From Platycnemis pennipes (lineage: Eukaryota; Arthropoda; Insecta; Odonata; Platycnemididae), in NCBI GenBank assembly GCA_933228895.1, contig OW121856.1:113001163-113065162 (forward strand): DNA of 64,000 bases. Direction: 5' to 3'. The translations under genes and the position numbers were made by a program. Position 1 is the first letter of the stretch. Every line of letters begins with the position of its first letter. The notes below the pieces were generated by a model. That model ran no database searches, was not told where the DNA came from, and saw nothing but the letters and a program-made list of their open reading frames with translations. Shown here piece by piece: positions 21,861-34,200 of this stretch.

Positions 21861-22733
21861 CAGTAAGTCCTCGACTTACCTAGTTAATTCATTCCAAAAA
21901 TTTCTGCGGGAGTCGAAACGCAACAACTTACCATTTTTGAACTATTAGCGGTGCTGCTTTTACCACGGTTGGTGGTAATAGGCGACTATTACAGAAAACG
22001 CCATCTTTTGAGAGGCCATTAAGTTACCATAATATGATAATTCCGAGAGTAACACAAATCCAATCTTGATTTCATTGGAGATTTAAATCTGAAGTAAGTA
22101 TAATTACTCAAAACATGTTCTTTTTTTGTTGTGATGGATAACAGACTTAATGGAGTAGATAGTTAACTACGCGTCAACTTACGTGGGATGGTCAAACTAC
22201 ATCGAAAAAAGGCATTGATGCTATGCAAGGCCAGTCACAGGCTTATGTTTTTTTTGGGTTTCTGTCGCGGTGATAGAAAGGCGGAGAAAACGCAAACATA
22301 AGGTCTGAACATCTGTGATCTGAACACACCGGCACGGGACACAGGAGCGAAATTCACCAAGAGGGCGAGCTTAATGTCCCTCAGACCAAAGCGATACATT
22401 GCAGGACTTAAGGGCGCATGAGGGCATGTTAGTACTTCCGCTTCAGTATTAAGACTATGTAAGTGTCATCTGACAAAGATGAAGCTCTCTCTTAATCGCA
22501 TTTGCATAACTAAATGCAGTGAACTAAATAATATTCAAGGCAGGTCCGCTTTCTGCCAGGCAGGATTCGCATCTGTTTGTGCGTGCTGGTATCCCGCCGA
22601 GAGATTTTGTCCCGTGGGAATTTCGCTCCTGCATCCCGCGCCAGTTCGTGCAGACCTTAACACCGGCTTGACTGAACATCTGCATAACTCCGGATCCGTG
22701 TAATTCGGATCCGCGTAAGTCGAGGACTTACTG
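21861..22733. mobile_element. Non-autonomous pogo-like element, TIR CAGTAAGTCCTCGACTTA
   Basis: The left CAGTAAGTCCTCGACTTACC and right (inverted) CAGTAAGTCCTCGACTTACG are near-identical over about 19 bp. TA flanks both sides (21859-21860 and 22734-22735), and the length is 873 bp. No transposase motif is visible. A truncated second copy begins at 23914. Confidence 0.88.
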
Positions 22734-22735
22734 TA

Positions 22736-23326
22736 CATTAGTTATTATTTCACTGCAAACTTACAAACTATTTACAAAATATCAACATTCAGTGTACAGA
22801 AGTTAAATAATGTCATGATCAAGGCTTCAAATTATGTCCTCAACCCCAGTTAAGCCAGACTCCACTCTCTGGATGATAACGGCAGGTCCCTCAAGTAGTC
22901 AATTCTACGACATGAAATTGAAGACCATTGAAGCATGAAACGGATGACCCCTTCAAGTGGAGGGATAACACATTCTGGAAATGATGGGATAGAATTCCAA
23001 TGAGGAAATGGTATAATACTTTTCGTAGCCTGAGAAATTATGTGAAATACCACAATTATGTACTGAACAATACCTTTTGAACAATGATTCCATTCTCCTA
23101 TTCTCTAGCAAGATTTTCCAAAGTGAGAAAACTTCAAATGAAGCTGGATGTAGTCATAAAATTCATTTGATAACACGGTCAATGATTGTCCCAACTCCAA
23201 AACAAACTTCTCATGTACAAATGATCTGGATAAATTAATGTAAGCTGCCCAAGAGTAATGAAAGTCAGAGGTGGATATCAGATGTAAGCTGAAATTAGTG
23301 TCAATAATATGCTCAAATGTTAAAAG
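22736..23326. other. Intron stretch, nothing recognised
   Basis: This 590-bp stretch between the pogo-like element and a hAT-like terminus shows no coding similarity, no terminal repeats and no tandem structure that I can support. Confidence 0.5.
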
Positions 23327-23440
23327 TAGTGATGGGGCGAATCCAAAATTTGATCGAATCCGAATCCGGTTTTTTTATCGAATCCAAATCTCGAATCCTA
23401 ATCCCAAATCCTAATCCTCCTCAATTTCATTAAATTCAAA
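23327..23440. mobile_element. hAT-like left terminus
   Basis: TAGTGATGGGGCGAATCC, followed by repeated GAATCC/AATCGAATCC, matches the right end of the hAT-type element at 18586 in inverted form. A corresponding right end in this orientation was not found close by, so it is a partial copy. Confidence 0.5.
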
Positions 23441-23913
23441 TCTTCCTTTTATCTGTAAATTGTTAAATAATGCTTCCTTTCTCGTGAATTCTCTAATTAA
23501 ATCCAATCGAAGCTGAATCTTATTTCCCACGCACTGAAATTAAGGACATGTTCGAGGGCAAATATAAAGAATGGGTAATTCCAAAAGCTAATCAAAGTTT
23601 AACTTTTCTTAAAAACTGAAAATTCAATGAAAACAGATTACAAGTTTTTTTTTTTTTTTTTGAAAATACAGCATTTTCACTCCGACAGCATGTAATCGAT
23701 TTCTTTTTTTATCAACCAGATTTTCCAGCAGTGCTGAAGGCTCTTTCTGAGAATACTGTTGCTGGAAGAATGTAGAGGAAGTTTTTTGTTAGAATTTTCA
23801 AATTAGGGAATTTCAAAGAATTCATGTGTGGACAAGAATAATTAGTTTACAATGTGCTGCTTAAACATTTCCTACCATGGTATTACGATTTAAATGCTAA
23901 GAACGAGTAATTA

Positions 23914-24125
23914 CAGTAAGTCCTCGACTTATTGTCGAGGATCCAAGTTAAACAGATCTGGAGTTACGCAGATGTTCAGATAGGCCGGTGACATGCTTGC
24001 TTTTCTCCCCATTTTTGTTACCGCGACAGATTCAACCACGTGATGTCCTGCGTTTCAATGCCAAGCGCGCAAAGTTGATGCCAAATGCAGGTGTTTGGAA
24101 TGCCAACTCTAGTTTAAGTCATTAC
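23914..24125. mobile_element. Truncated copy of the 21861-22733 pogo-like element
   Basis: It begins CAGTAAGTCCTCGACTTATT after TA and matches the inverted right end of the element at 22733 for about 200 bp (GATCC..., AGTTACGCAGATGTTCAG). The copy stops near the start of the LINE ORF1 fragment, suggesting truncation by, or insertion of, that LINE. Confidence 0.75.
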
Positions 24126-24144
24126 GTAGTTCGATAGGTGATAT

Positions 24145-25144
24145 TTGATAATCGTGATGGTGAAAAAGTCTGATGTGAACGGCATCATCAGATTGACGTC
24201 AGAAATGGCATCCGGAACGTATGCAGCATCCTGTGCTTCCTGCAATATTTCCATGTATTCAAGCGGAAAAGTTGTTTCATGCTACTTTAGTGCTCATACT
24301 TTGCAATCTAAACGCTCTGGCTTGAATGAAATAGTATTGAAAGTGTTGAAAGAATCTCGAGAAATCTTCTGGATGTGTTCTTCTTGTCGAAGTGATAAGA
24401 TTCTCGTAACCAAGATGGCGGCAGGCATCGAAACTCTAAAAATGGAAGTTAATATCTTAAAACACAAACAAATTCATAGTGCTGCTGGAACTGCTAAATC
24501 AGTCAGATTCTCAGACGTACTTGAGTCTGATAATGACAAGCCTAAGATTCTCGAGGCCTCTCCTAAACGAGGCCAAAACGCAGGATCGAACGCCAAAGCT
24601 AGTCCCGCGCAGCAAATTAAGGTGAGTGTAGCAAGTAATGCGTCCTCACATATTGTTTGTGTTGCTGCTAAGGATATCCCAAGTGAATCCTTGAAGAACC
24701 TTGAACATGGTGAGAAACAAACGATGAGTGCATTGCTCTTCTACACCAAAGCAAAACTGCACCAGTGATGACAGCTTCACGGATGTGGTCAACAAACGGC
24801 GAAAGAGAAAAACCACTATCGGCTCAGAGGTGCATACAACCAATGATACTATTATCGGTGTGCCTAAAAAGGTGCATTTGCACGTATGGCATCTCAGGTA
24901 AGGTACGACCCCAAGTGAATTGTCCTGTTATATAAAAGACAAGACATTGGTTTTGACAGAACTAACTGCAGAAGGTGACCACTCGTCCTTTCGTGTGACG
25001 ACCGATGACTGCCACCTGCAAAAACTTACTGACCCTTCAATGTGGCCTCAAAATGTGTCAGTGAATAAGTTTATCTTCCTTAAAGCCAAACACAACCTGC
25101 CCATCGTTCGCCGGAAAGTTACATTAAAAATGACGACCACATAA
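24145..25144 (+). pseudogene. LINE ORF1 (gag-like) with PHD-like Cys region
   Basis: Bases 24145-24768 encode a protein with C-x2-C (CASCN), VSC, and WMCSSCR spacing typical of the PHD-like finger at the start of ORF1 in CR1/Jockey-type LINEs, then a charged linker (SVRFSDVLESDNDKPK). After a frameshift near 24768, frames to 25144 read KVHLHVWHLRSG, SSFRVTTDDCHLQKLTDPSM and WPQNVSVNKFIF, a C-terminal domain shared by many arthropod LINE ORF1 proteins. One or more internal stops are present. No endonuclease or RT follows, so ORF2 is deleted. Clade assignment is uncertain. Confidence 0.65.
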
Positions 25145-25899
25145 TCGGAGCCGCTGAAGGCACTGTTTAGTCATAGTGCCCTGAAGTGTGCTCCCTGTGA
25201 TTCCCAATCCCAGCTCAGTGTAACTAGTATTTGCCCTCCTGGCCTTCACCAGAAATCAACCAGAGGTGGTTGCTGACCCATTTTTAATTTTTTTTATATT
25301 TTGTATATAGATAGGAGCATATATATAGATTACAAAGCAGTTCTCGTTATATTTTTAGAGCAAACCATGTCCGAAATACGGGCATTATCGCATGTGCCGG
25401 TAGAGTAAAAATGTCACTTTTTGACGCTATCGATTATTGCTGCTATTTGCATGTTTTTAAAGTTACAGCAACCATAATTATATTAATACTTTTTAAAAGT
25501 ATTGCTCTATATAAATATGCAAGAAAAAATAAATTTAAAAAAATATTTAGGCATAAACGAGGGTGTCAAATTTCCGCATCAAAATTTTGTGTTTTTCACT
25601 TTTTGAAGGCCAAACATTCAAAATAGGGACAAGATATCAAAACAGATCCTTTTGGGATTAATACTCTATGTACACATGTATCACAAAAACAATATTTTGT
25701 TTTGAACCCTATTCCTCTTTACCCCCAAAACAAATCCAAAATGGGTGGAAAATCAAAATTTGACATTTTCAAGGTCACATATCTCAAAAGGGGGACCTAG
25801 TAAAAATATGATATTCTTAGGAAACTAACGTATCATCATAACCTACACTGACTTCAACTCACAGCAGGGGTCAATTTCTACTTTGTGACACCATGTAAA
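25145..25899. other. Intron stretch between LINE and Helitron remnants
   Basis: The first 100 bp may be the LINE's untranslated tail. The rest is AT-rich, with a TATATAGATAGGAGCATATA-type patch near 25305 and no coding similarity. Confidence 0.45.
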
Positions 25900-26880
25900 G
25901 ACGTTAAAATTAAATACAAATATGCGTGTGCAGCTGGAAAACAATCGATCAGCTGAGACATACTCACATAAATTGCTGGAAATTGGGAATGGAAAGGTGC
26001 CGGGTGATCTGACCTCAGGAAAAATTCATTGCCTAATAACTTTTGCAATTTAGTAACGTCAAAAGAAGAAATGGTTGAAAAAGTATTTCCCAATATCCAA
26101 ATCAATTTTAAGGATCACGATTGGCTAAGTGAACGAGCTATTCTTGCGGCCAAGAACAAAGACTTCTACGAACTTAACAATATTATTCAGTCTAACAGTC
26201 AATGCGAAGCAGGCACATATGTACAAGACCGTCGACACTGTTGTGGAAGCAGATGAGGCAATTGGTTATCGAACGGAATTTTTGAAAATACTCGATCTGC
26301 CAGGGATGCCACCGCACGTACTGCAATTGAAAATCGGCGTGCCAATTATCATGTTGCTAAATATCAACAAGCCAAACTTCACAACGGCACGCGGCTTTCA
26401 GTAAATAAATTAATGAGCAACGTGGTAAAATCCACAATCTGGACGTGAACTTAAGGTGAAGATGTCCTCATTCCTCGCATTCCTATGATTCCAAAAGATA
26501 TGCCATTTCAATTTAAGTGATTGTATTCCCAATTCGATTGGTATTTGCATTCACCATCAACAAAGCATAGGGTCAATCTTTAGAACTATGCGGTTTGGAT
26601 CTAGACACGGATTGCTTCTCACATGTACGTGTATTTTGTTGCCTGTGTGTTGCGTGTTCTACGTGTATGTTGCGTGTTCTACAGTCGGCAAATCAGACAA
26701 TCTCTATATCTGCACAGACACATGAAACAACAAAAAATATTGTATACCCATAAGAATTGTGAAATTAAACATACTATAAACGTGCGCTTACCATTTAATC
26801 AGATTGAGCCACAGCAACGCGTGGCTTGTTCTACCATAAATATTAAGCTCTCTAGCAAACGAAATCATATCAATGGTTAA
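25900..26880 (+). pseudogene. Helitron helicase (PIF1-like) C-terminal fragment
   Basis: The + strand frames give LPNNFCNLVTSKEEMVEKVF-type sequence (here with P for L), WLSERAILAAKNKDFYELNN, then TVVEADEAIGYRTEFL, LDLPGMPPHVLQLKIGVPII, and further on a decayed INKAQ/CGLDLDT region and SRQIRQSLYLH. This is the well-known C-terminal half of the PIF1-type helicase of Helitrons, multi-copy in arthropods. At least three frameshifts are present, and a short GCGTGTTCTACGTGTATGTT duplication near 26645 breaks the VACSR motif. The Rep domain and Helitron ends (5' TC, 3' hairpin-CTRR) are not seen. Confidence 0.85.
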
Positions 26881-29864
26881 ACAAATAATTTTCTTATTTT
26901 ATTTTGCACTCATCAATGAATTGGACCGTAATTGGGACGTGATATTAGTACTACTTTTAAGTTAAGAATAATAAATTAGAGAATAAATATAAAAGTAGCT
27001 ACTCTAGCTATAGAAAACTCTTAATAATTTGTAAAAAAAAAAGCCTAAATATACATTCTCTCCATTGCTGTTCATGTGGTCTTTTATTGTTATCTGTCCA
27101 TTTTACAGTCTATTATACTAATTTTTTGTACATGCTCTAATCTACCGAACCATGTTAAATCGTTTTCGTAAATTTATTTATCTAGATATACGTTAATATA
27201 TTTCCCTGCAAGCCAGAACTTATTTTCAATTACAAATCACTCGATTTTAGGAATAAGAAATTCTTTGCAGTGAATGTTATGCCTTCAACATTTGTGTACC
27301 TCGGGATTTGAAGGACTGCCAGGAATCACTGTATTCTTTAGGTGGAAACCAATGACCAACGAAAACAGAACTGAAATAGTTAGCTGTCATAATTAAATGA
27401 GAATTAGTAATTACCGGGAAAAATAAACATTGAAACTCACGAAAAGTATGGCCATCAACTCATGTAAAAAAATAACATTCAGTTGTTGAACCTAAAAAAA
27501 ATAATAACTCCCTAACTAAATAAAACCATGAAAACATCACTCACTAACCAACTAAATAACTAACAAATATTAGTTCTGAGATTCCTTTACACAAACTACG
27601 TTAAAAATAACAGTAGAGCTCCGTTTAAAATTTGTAGCCTTAGAGCTAAACATAAGGAATAATAATAATAATGTATTTTCTTTCCATTGGTCATATGCAG
27701 ACATAGAGGTTGTGGACATAGAGGACAATGTACTTAAAATGCTCAATTTGCCAATTACACAAAAACTTCTAAGTTGGTTATTCCACTGCACCAACAAGCA
27801 ACTGACCGCGGACCTGTGAGTGGGGACCCGGACTGCGGTACTGTGAGTGGGGCATGCACTGTGACTTGAAGGGTCGAGATAATCCTCTCCCGCTAACTGA
27901 GAAAGGGTACCTACGGTATCCCACCAAGTAGTCCTTTATAACACACACCATTTAGGGCTAGCTTAGAGGCAACACCATTTTAACATGTCGTTCGTTTGTT
28001 TATTTAGAGAAATTTACACTTTTCAAACATCGTTTCTTCGCGAAAAATTTACGCCGTGTTAAAACGTCGTTCGTAGCGAAAGGATTAACAGCAGCTCAGG
28101 CCGCGCATGGCAAATACCATGTTCAAATAAAAGCCAAATGCGAACAGCTGAAAGATTAATTAAAGGATGTAGAAGAAGATGAATGTTGCAAGAAAGAGTA
28201 AAAAGACAATAATTAGAGATGGGATATGAAGAACTTAGGTAAGCTGCAGGAAGAACTGCTGAGGGAAGCGAACACCAAATGGCTGACAAATTAACTGGCG
28301 TGGCCGATCCAAAATTAAAGGATCCTCTTAAGAAAAAGGATTCTTAAGGAGCCAGAGTTGCCCAAGGTGTATTAGAGGGTGCCATGGCGCACGAGATATG
28401 CACTTAAAGACAGCCTCTCACTATTTACTCACTTTTTCCGTTAAAATCTCACTTTTCGTGGAGAATAACTCACTCTTCTCACTTTATTTTGGAATTACTG
28501 GCTGGCAGCCCTGCAGGGCACCCAGTGCAGAGTGTGCGTTCCCACTGCCCTTTAATGCAAATGGAACTTTTGCGAAATGAAGTATGACAGACTGACTTGG
28601 GATTGAAGAGCATGAGGGTGAGAATGCAATTGGGAGGCATGGGGAATGCATGAGAGGAATATTCATTCTGGTTCAAAATTTCCAGCAGTTACAAAGAAAA
28701 AAGCTCACTTATTTTGTCAGACAATTGTAGAATAATAAGGATTAAAATGAAACCGTGCAGGAAGTACTGCCTACTTACTTTTGATGTATCATCCAATACA
28801 CAACACATATTTCAATATCTAAGGAGTCATCATCAAGTCTGACCCGATGAAGCTAGAGGAGCGAGTTTTGGCCTTGAGAAGGAGCGACAACTATTACGAG
28901 GGAAAAGAATGATGCCACTTTTGGGGGGAGGGGGCAACCATCCTGCGAGTTATGCACCCCAAGTAACAGGTTTGTATGTGGGGTCACATACACAGTAGGC
29001 AGGTTTTCTATGGTCACATGACCAGAAGGTAAGGCTGTTCCGAAAAATTAAAATCTTTAATAGTCCAACCTGACAAAAGGTAGTTTTCAAACGCTGATGA
29101 ACCTCTTTAATCCAGGAGCCTAGGGACCTGACATGTACCGTACCACAGAACCGTAGGGCCGTACCGCAGAAAATGCTGGTTCACAGAATGTCTCAAATGA
29201 TCATTGCCAGTAAAAAGTGCTCAATGCCTTTACTTTTCAGAATAATCAATGTATTTAGTGCTACGCCAGTAAAACAATTATCTGTGTGGCATTACTGAAA
29301 TCAGTGCCCTAAAGAACTTATTAATAAATAGTTTACTTTTAACAAGATTACATTAATAATGGCTTTTGGGCATTCGTGCGTGTTACGGTGTCTTTTGGCG
29401 GCAATAGTGTCCTCAGTTCTGAAGTGATGATGCATCGTCTGAAGAGACTGTTGTCGATAGGAGACACCTTAACGTGCAGGAATGCCACTATTGGGCAATA
29501 TTGTAATCAGAATGACACAATAATTGTTGATCTTATACAATTAGTTGTCCTCTGCCCTTGAATCCATACATTGACAAAAGTGGACCAAAAACATCATTTC
29601 ACATGGGGTTTTTGTTTAGAGCCTGCTGATACTGATTCTGGAATGCTCTCCTCCCTTCCTCCGTTATTATTTAACCCTCAACTAGTCACGTGCATAATGG
29701 ATAATAATAATTTTAATTTTTCGAAAATACATTCAGTAAGATTGGTTACTCAAGTCGATGCTGAGAGCACTCGCAAAATAAAAGAAATCCTGCTTTTTTG
29801 AAAATATCACGCTCTCAACTGCATAAAGATGACACTTTTTATTCATTTCAACAACAATTATAAT
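26881..29864. other. 3-kb intron stretch without a recognised gene
   Basis: The sequence is AT-rich with many short frames and none recognisable. Small features only: GACCTGTGAGTGGGGACC and ACTGTGAGTGGGGCATGC at 27813-27853 form an imperfect direct repeat, and a G-rich run lies near 28921. I see no splice-bounded conserved block that would be an additional Pol I exon, and none is needed because the flanking exons join in frame. Confidence 0.5.
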
Positions 29865-32647
29865 TAGAGATGGGTCGAATAGCAGATTTCTCAAACTCGA
29901 ATTTGAATATTTAATCATAGCTCAAATATTCGAAAATCTCAAATTTTGAATACTTTGCATACTAGAATTGCACATAGCATATTAAATGTTATTCTACTAC
30001 TTCATTTGATGAATGTATAAATAAAAAGGTATAAAAACAAATAAATTTTAAAAATTAACTTTTTTTATTTCAAATTTAATGAAATCATATGCATCAGGAA
30101 CATCTTTTAAAACTTAATACCTATGACAGATTTTTATTTAGAAAAACAAGCTTTCTAACTCGTTCAGGATCTAATCTGCTTCTTTTCCTGTCACATATCA
30201 AACCTGAGGTGCTGAAGAGACACTCAGAAAAAACTCCCCACCCTTTCTCCGTTCCCTGAAAACTCCTACCATGACCCAATTATCCACCTATCCTAAAATG
30301 GTGCAAATGACCTCAGCTGTTGGTCGCCTCCCCTCAATAACCAAACCAAACCAACCTTTCTGTGAGAACCTGGTGCTGTTAACATTAATTTTGAATAAAG
30401 ACCCCACATTGTATGTTTTTGCTTTTAATCAGCTATTTTCCATTGCACTTTTCCTAAGGTATCTGATTTTGTTGGGTGACTATCAGACAGACCGATCTCC
30501 AAAGCCAATTGATTTTTATCATGTCAACATTTTTTGACTCTTGGAATACACTGATTTTGAATCGTGGATCAAGCATTGTGGCAAAAGTGAATAATTGTTC
30601 TTTTTCCAGAAATTCATACCGGCTTTTAATGGAAAACAGCAAATCATTGACGAAACCTTGTAGATTACTATGCGAAAACTTCTTAGTTTCTAGGAAATTA
30701 ATAATGCTATTCACAAGGGGAATAACTTCAGAAACTGTGACTGCACTTCCACTAGCAACAAATGTTGCTCATTCAAAAACATCCAGAACATCAATCAGTT
30801 GTTTGATTGCATCCCTCTGTGGTGGAGTTATGCCTACATTACAACTCAGGTTAGAGGCAGCTAATGTTATAGCTTGCTTCTGTTCCAGAAGACGCCTCAT
30901 CATTTGCAAAAGGGAGTTCCATCTTGTGGCTTCATCCTGGATGAGCTTATGCTCTTTAATATTCAGTTGTACTTGGGCCACTTTTAGTTGTTTTGTTGCT
31001 TTAGTAGAATGCTTGAAGTGACCCACAATGCTGCGGCATTTTCCTGCAAGGTCTTTCTCCATCGGTTTGTTGAGGATTCCATCTTTAATCACTAACTGAA
31101 GAGTGTGAGCTAAGCAAGAAATGTGATTAAATGGACTCCCTTCAATTGCAGATACAATATTCCTCCCATTATCTCTGACAATGCATACAACTTTGTCAGT
31201 CAAGCCCCAATCTTCTACAGTTAGTGCAATGAAGTTGCGAATATTCACACCAGAGTGTGAAAGCTCTAGAAATGGGACACATTCCTAGCATACATGATGA
31301 TAAGCATGACTTGAATCCAAAAAATGAGCTGTCAAACTCATATAGTCATCGGTGGCTGTTGATGTCCACATATCTGTTGTAAGAGCAATGTATTTAGCTT
31401 CAGACAACAAATTTTCTGCTTTTTTCTTTGTTTCCTCATACAGATCTTGGATAACTTTATTTGCAAAATATTTTCTGGATGGAATGGTGTACAGTTGTTT
31501 CTAAGTGATTGATCAGTTTGCGGAAACCTTTATTTTCTACAACTGATATAGATTTATTGGCAAGACATATCATTTCTTCTATCAATCTTGTTATAATTGA
31601 ACTTCTTTTGTCACCAGACTTAATACTCTGAGTTTTGTCAATAAAACTCTTCTAGTTGATTTTAGTTTGTTGATATTGTTTTAGAATAGTTGATTTTATG
31701 TTTTTTGGAGGAGGTTTGAATTGTAGGTGGGAACTTGAGGGGGATGGTGGAACTGAAATGTATGAACTGTCTGAGGAAACACTATAATAATAATACTCTT
31801 TATTTGCCCAGAGATCATTTTACAGAACAGTGAGTTATGTACATGATATAAGGCACGTCAATTATTACCAGCGATTACATATTACAATCACTAAGGTTAA
31901 ACATAGGACATATAAAACAGGAGAGAAACATAATCTAAGATTGAACTCGATCAGGAAACAAATTTTGAGTTCATAAACTCCTTGATGGAATAAAACTGAT
32001 TATTTTTTAGAAACATCAACAATTTCCTTTTGAACATCATTGTGTTCTTTTGGTTTTTGATGTCAGGAGGGAGCCTGTTGAAAATCAAAAGGCCCATATG
32101 TTTAGGACCTTGAGCAGTGTTTAGGGTCCTGATAAAAGATTGGTCTAGATCTCTACAGATCCTAGTTTGATAACAGTGGAAATTGTCATTGGTCATGTAC
32201 TGGTTTATGTTTCTCAAAGTAAATAGACTTAGAACATAGATATAGACACAAGGTATGGTCAGAATACTAAGTTTTTTAAAAAGAGAGAGGCAGGGTGCAT
32301 GATAGGGCACTGGCAGCATCATCAGAATCATTTGAAGCTCATGAAAATCCGAGATTGGCAATTGGACTAGGAAGAGAAGTTGCAGATTCAGTATCATCAA
32401 CATCTTCAAATCCCACTACTAGTTCTTCTTGCACAGTCAGTGAGCATGGAAGATGAATACTTTCATCGATTTTAAAAACATTTGCATGTTTTTTCTTCAG
32501 ATGAGTCCATAGAGGGGTAGTTGTGTGGGAGTTTCCTCTCCTCGATATTTTAGAAGCACAATGGATGCACACAGCAAATTTGTTGTCTGTTTCTAATATC
32601 TGAAAATGGCACCATATACTTGAACTACTTGACATCATGATTCGCAA
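29865..32647 (-). mobile_element. hAT element with BED-finger transposase (decayed)
   Basis: The end of the element at 29865 is TAGAGATGGGTCGAATA, a hAT-like terminus. Minus-strand coding starts near 32647 with a BED zinc finger: aromatic SIWCHF, then CIHC and HLKKKH. It continues 31248-30769 with VEDWGLTDKVVCIVRDNGRN, ISCLAHTLQLVIKDG and DEATRWNSLLQMM, the hAT/ZBED core (D.A.N, CxxH...L, WNS), and 30714-30454 ends with FATMLDPRFK. Frameshifts and stops (for example around 31250-31500) make it a pseudogene. A LINE tail is inserted at about 31783-32305. The opposite terminus was not found. Confidence 0.9.
31783..32305 (-). mobile_element. 5'-truncated Jockey-type LINE tail inside the hAT element
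   Basis: The minus strand reads CLSLFKKLSILTIPCVYIYV, HCYQTRICRD, GLLIFNRLPPDIK and FLKNNQFYSIKEF, the extreme C terminus of Jockey-clade RT proteins. It is followed by a short tail containing AATAAAGAG and a (TAT)n run at 31783-31800. It separates the BED finger region from the hAT core. The insertion limits are approximate, as I could not define the target duplication. Confidence 0.8.
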
Positions 32648-33674
32648 ACTGAAAAAACTTAATTTAATTACTAATTATGGTCAATTGAATGCGTTCAAAT
32701 TTTACTTTCTACAAATATTGCAGCAAGTGTCTTAAACTTCTAAGTTCGCATCCCCCAAGGAAGAATACAGACTGCAGGAGTCCATGTGAAGTGTGCGCCT
32801 CTCAGCACCCTCCATTGTTTTGTTTAAGGATTCCAAGTTTGGTCCCACGAGTAGCTAGGGAAATATGGTGTCGGCCCATGCAGAGCCCCGCATGCATGGG
32901 TAAGGCTAAATAAAACCGGAGGTAGCCCAGTATCTAGCGTCTCTCTGTTTGCGACTTCGTACCCTCAGCCCTGCAGATGCGGTCACCCTTGGCACAGAGA
33001 CGCACCGCGGTGATGGAAGCTTTTCATGGACCAGCCAGATCTAGATCTGTCATGTTCAGCCAAACGAGGCGGACCTCGCGGATGATGTGGCTCTTCATGA
33101 CGGTCTCGATGGTCCATGGGCATGTTCTGCCGTGTGTCCCATCCTGGAGTCACTAACTCCATAACCCCCTGTTATGTTTCCAAGTATCGTATAGTGTGAT
33201 AAATATATATCTACTCTTGAATGGTCATGATCATCCTAACATTCCTTTTATCCTTCCAGTTCATGAGCAGGATTTGCCCTTTTTGGCAAAAGGTTTATTC
33301 TCCAGTTTCCAGTGTTTTATTCTTTTTTATAAATTCTGGAAGTCTGCTGTTCACTCTAATTGTTCCACAGATTCTTGTTTTCATGGAAAGGATTCATTTC
33401 ATTTATCTGCTATTTTAGCACTACATATTATAATGGTTATCCTGATAGTTGTGATTGCCACTGGCCAATGCTAGGCTTCAAGACTGATTTTATAGTTTCT
33501 TTACCCTGTTTTTTTACCCTGTGCTGCATAAATCTCTGGGTTAGATATATAAGCCGAAACTTTCACAGAATATGCGAACAAGTAGTCCATATTTGACAAT
33601 CTTAGCTGGGTTGTACGTGCGGAATTTGTCTTTCCCTCCAAGGAATCATAGCTTCATCTAATGTAACTCTTGCA
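32648..33674. other. Intron stretch without a recognised gene
   Basis: No conserved domain is seen. A GC-richer part (32860-33160) could be part of an LTR or another non-coding element but has no internal repeat to prove it. Two overlapping frames near 33220-33470 encode hydrophobic residues only because the DNA is T-rich. Confidence 0.45.
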
Positions 33675-33851
33675 GGATATTTCAAGCCTGTCACGTGAAC
33701 GGCGGTGAAATTCACAATAATTGCCATACGAAAAAATTCACCTGGACCGGGAATCGAACCACGGACCTTTGGCTTTCCGGGCCACTGCGCAGACCACTAC
33801 GCTACCCAGGATCCCTAATTCAAATGGCAATTTTACCGAGGTTCAAGGTAC
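33675..33851 (-). mobile_element. tRNA-derived SINE, copy 1 (minus)
   Basis: The minus strand has a tRNA-like head at 33810-33741 with A box TAGCGTAGTGG and B box GGTTCGATTCC, both perfect fits to Pol III internal promoter consensus, closed by CCTGG/CCAGG. The body follows down to 33675 (GAATTTTTTCGTATGGCA, then TTCACCGCCGTTCACGTGAC). Copy 2 lies inverted at 34062-34200. Confidence 0.8.
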
Positions 33852-33967
33852 TAGATGTTGAGCCCTCGTGGTCCATCAAGGATGGCAACGGGAGGGAGAA
33901 AGTTCTTCAGAGAAGCCACGACCAAAGGTGAACCCCATCCAGTGCTAAAGCTGCGCTTGGCGGTAAA

Positions 33968-34030
33968 TGTAGGATATTTCAAGCCTACCGCGTGAAAGGC
34001 GGTGAAATTCACAATAATTGCCATGCGGAA
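33968..34030 (-). mobile_element. SINE tail fragment
   Basis: GGATATTTCAAGCCT through CACAATAATTGCCATGCGG repeats the tail of SINE copy 1 (33675-33733) in the same orientation, without the tRNA-like head. It lies just before SINE copy 2. Confidence 0.75.
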
Positions 34031-34061
34031 AAATTTTATGTGAGGGCTCAACTTATAGTAC

Positions 34062-34200
34062 GTTGAACCTCGGTATAATTGCCCTGTGAATTAGGGATCC
34101 TGGGTAGTGTAGTGGTCTGTGCAGTGGCCCGGAAAGCCAAAGGTTAGTGGTTTGATTCCCGGTCCAGGTGAATTTTTTCGCATGGCATTTAATGTGAACA
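34062..34200 (+). mobile_element. tRNA-derived SINE, copy 2 (plus)
   Basis: It is an inverted copy of 33725-33851 with A box TAGTGTAGTGG and B box GGTTTGATTCC (one mismatch). The head is complete but the tail is cut after CATGGCATTTAATGTGAAC. With copy 1 it forms an inverted pair of about 126-bp arms separated by about 210 bp, which could pair in the Pol I pre-mRNA. Confidence 0.8.

Noticed and set aside
24000..24144. Promoter for the LINE ORF1
   Set aside because: The sequence upstream of 24145 is a truncated pogo-like element and no promoter motif can be supported.
30476..31021. 181-codon + strand frame
   Set aside because: Antisense shadow of the hAT transposase.
33741..33810. Functional tRNA gene
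   Set aside because: A and B boxes are good, but the acceptor and anticodon arms are not tRNA-like enough and the sequence continues into a SINE body with other copies nearby.
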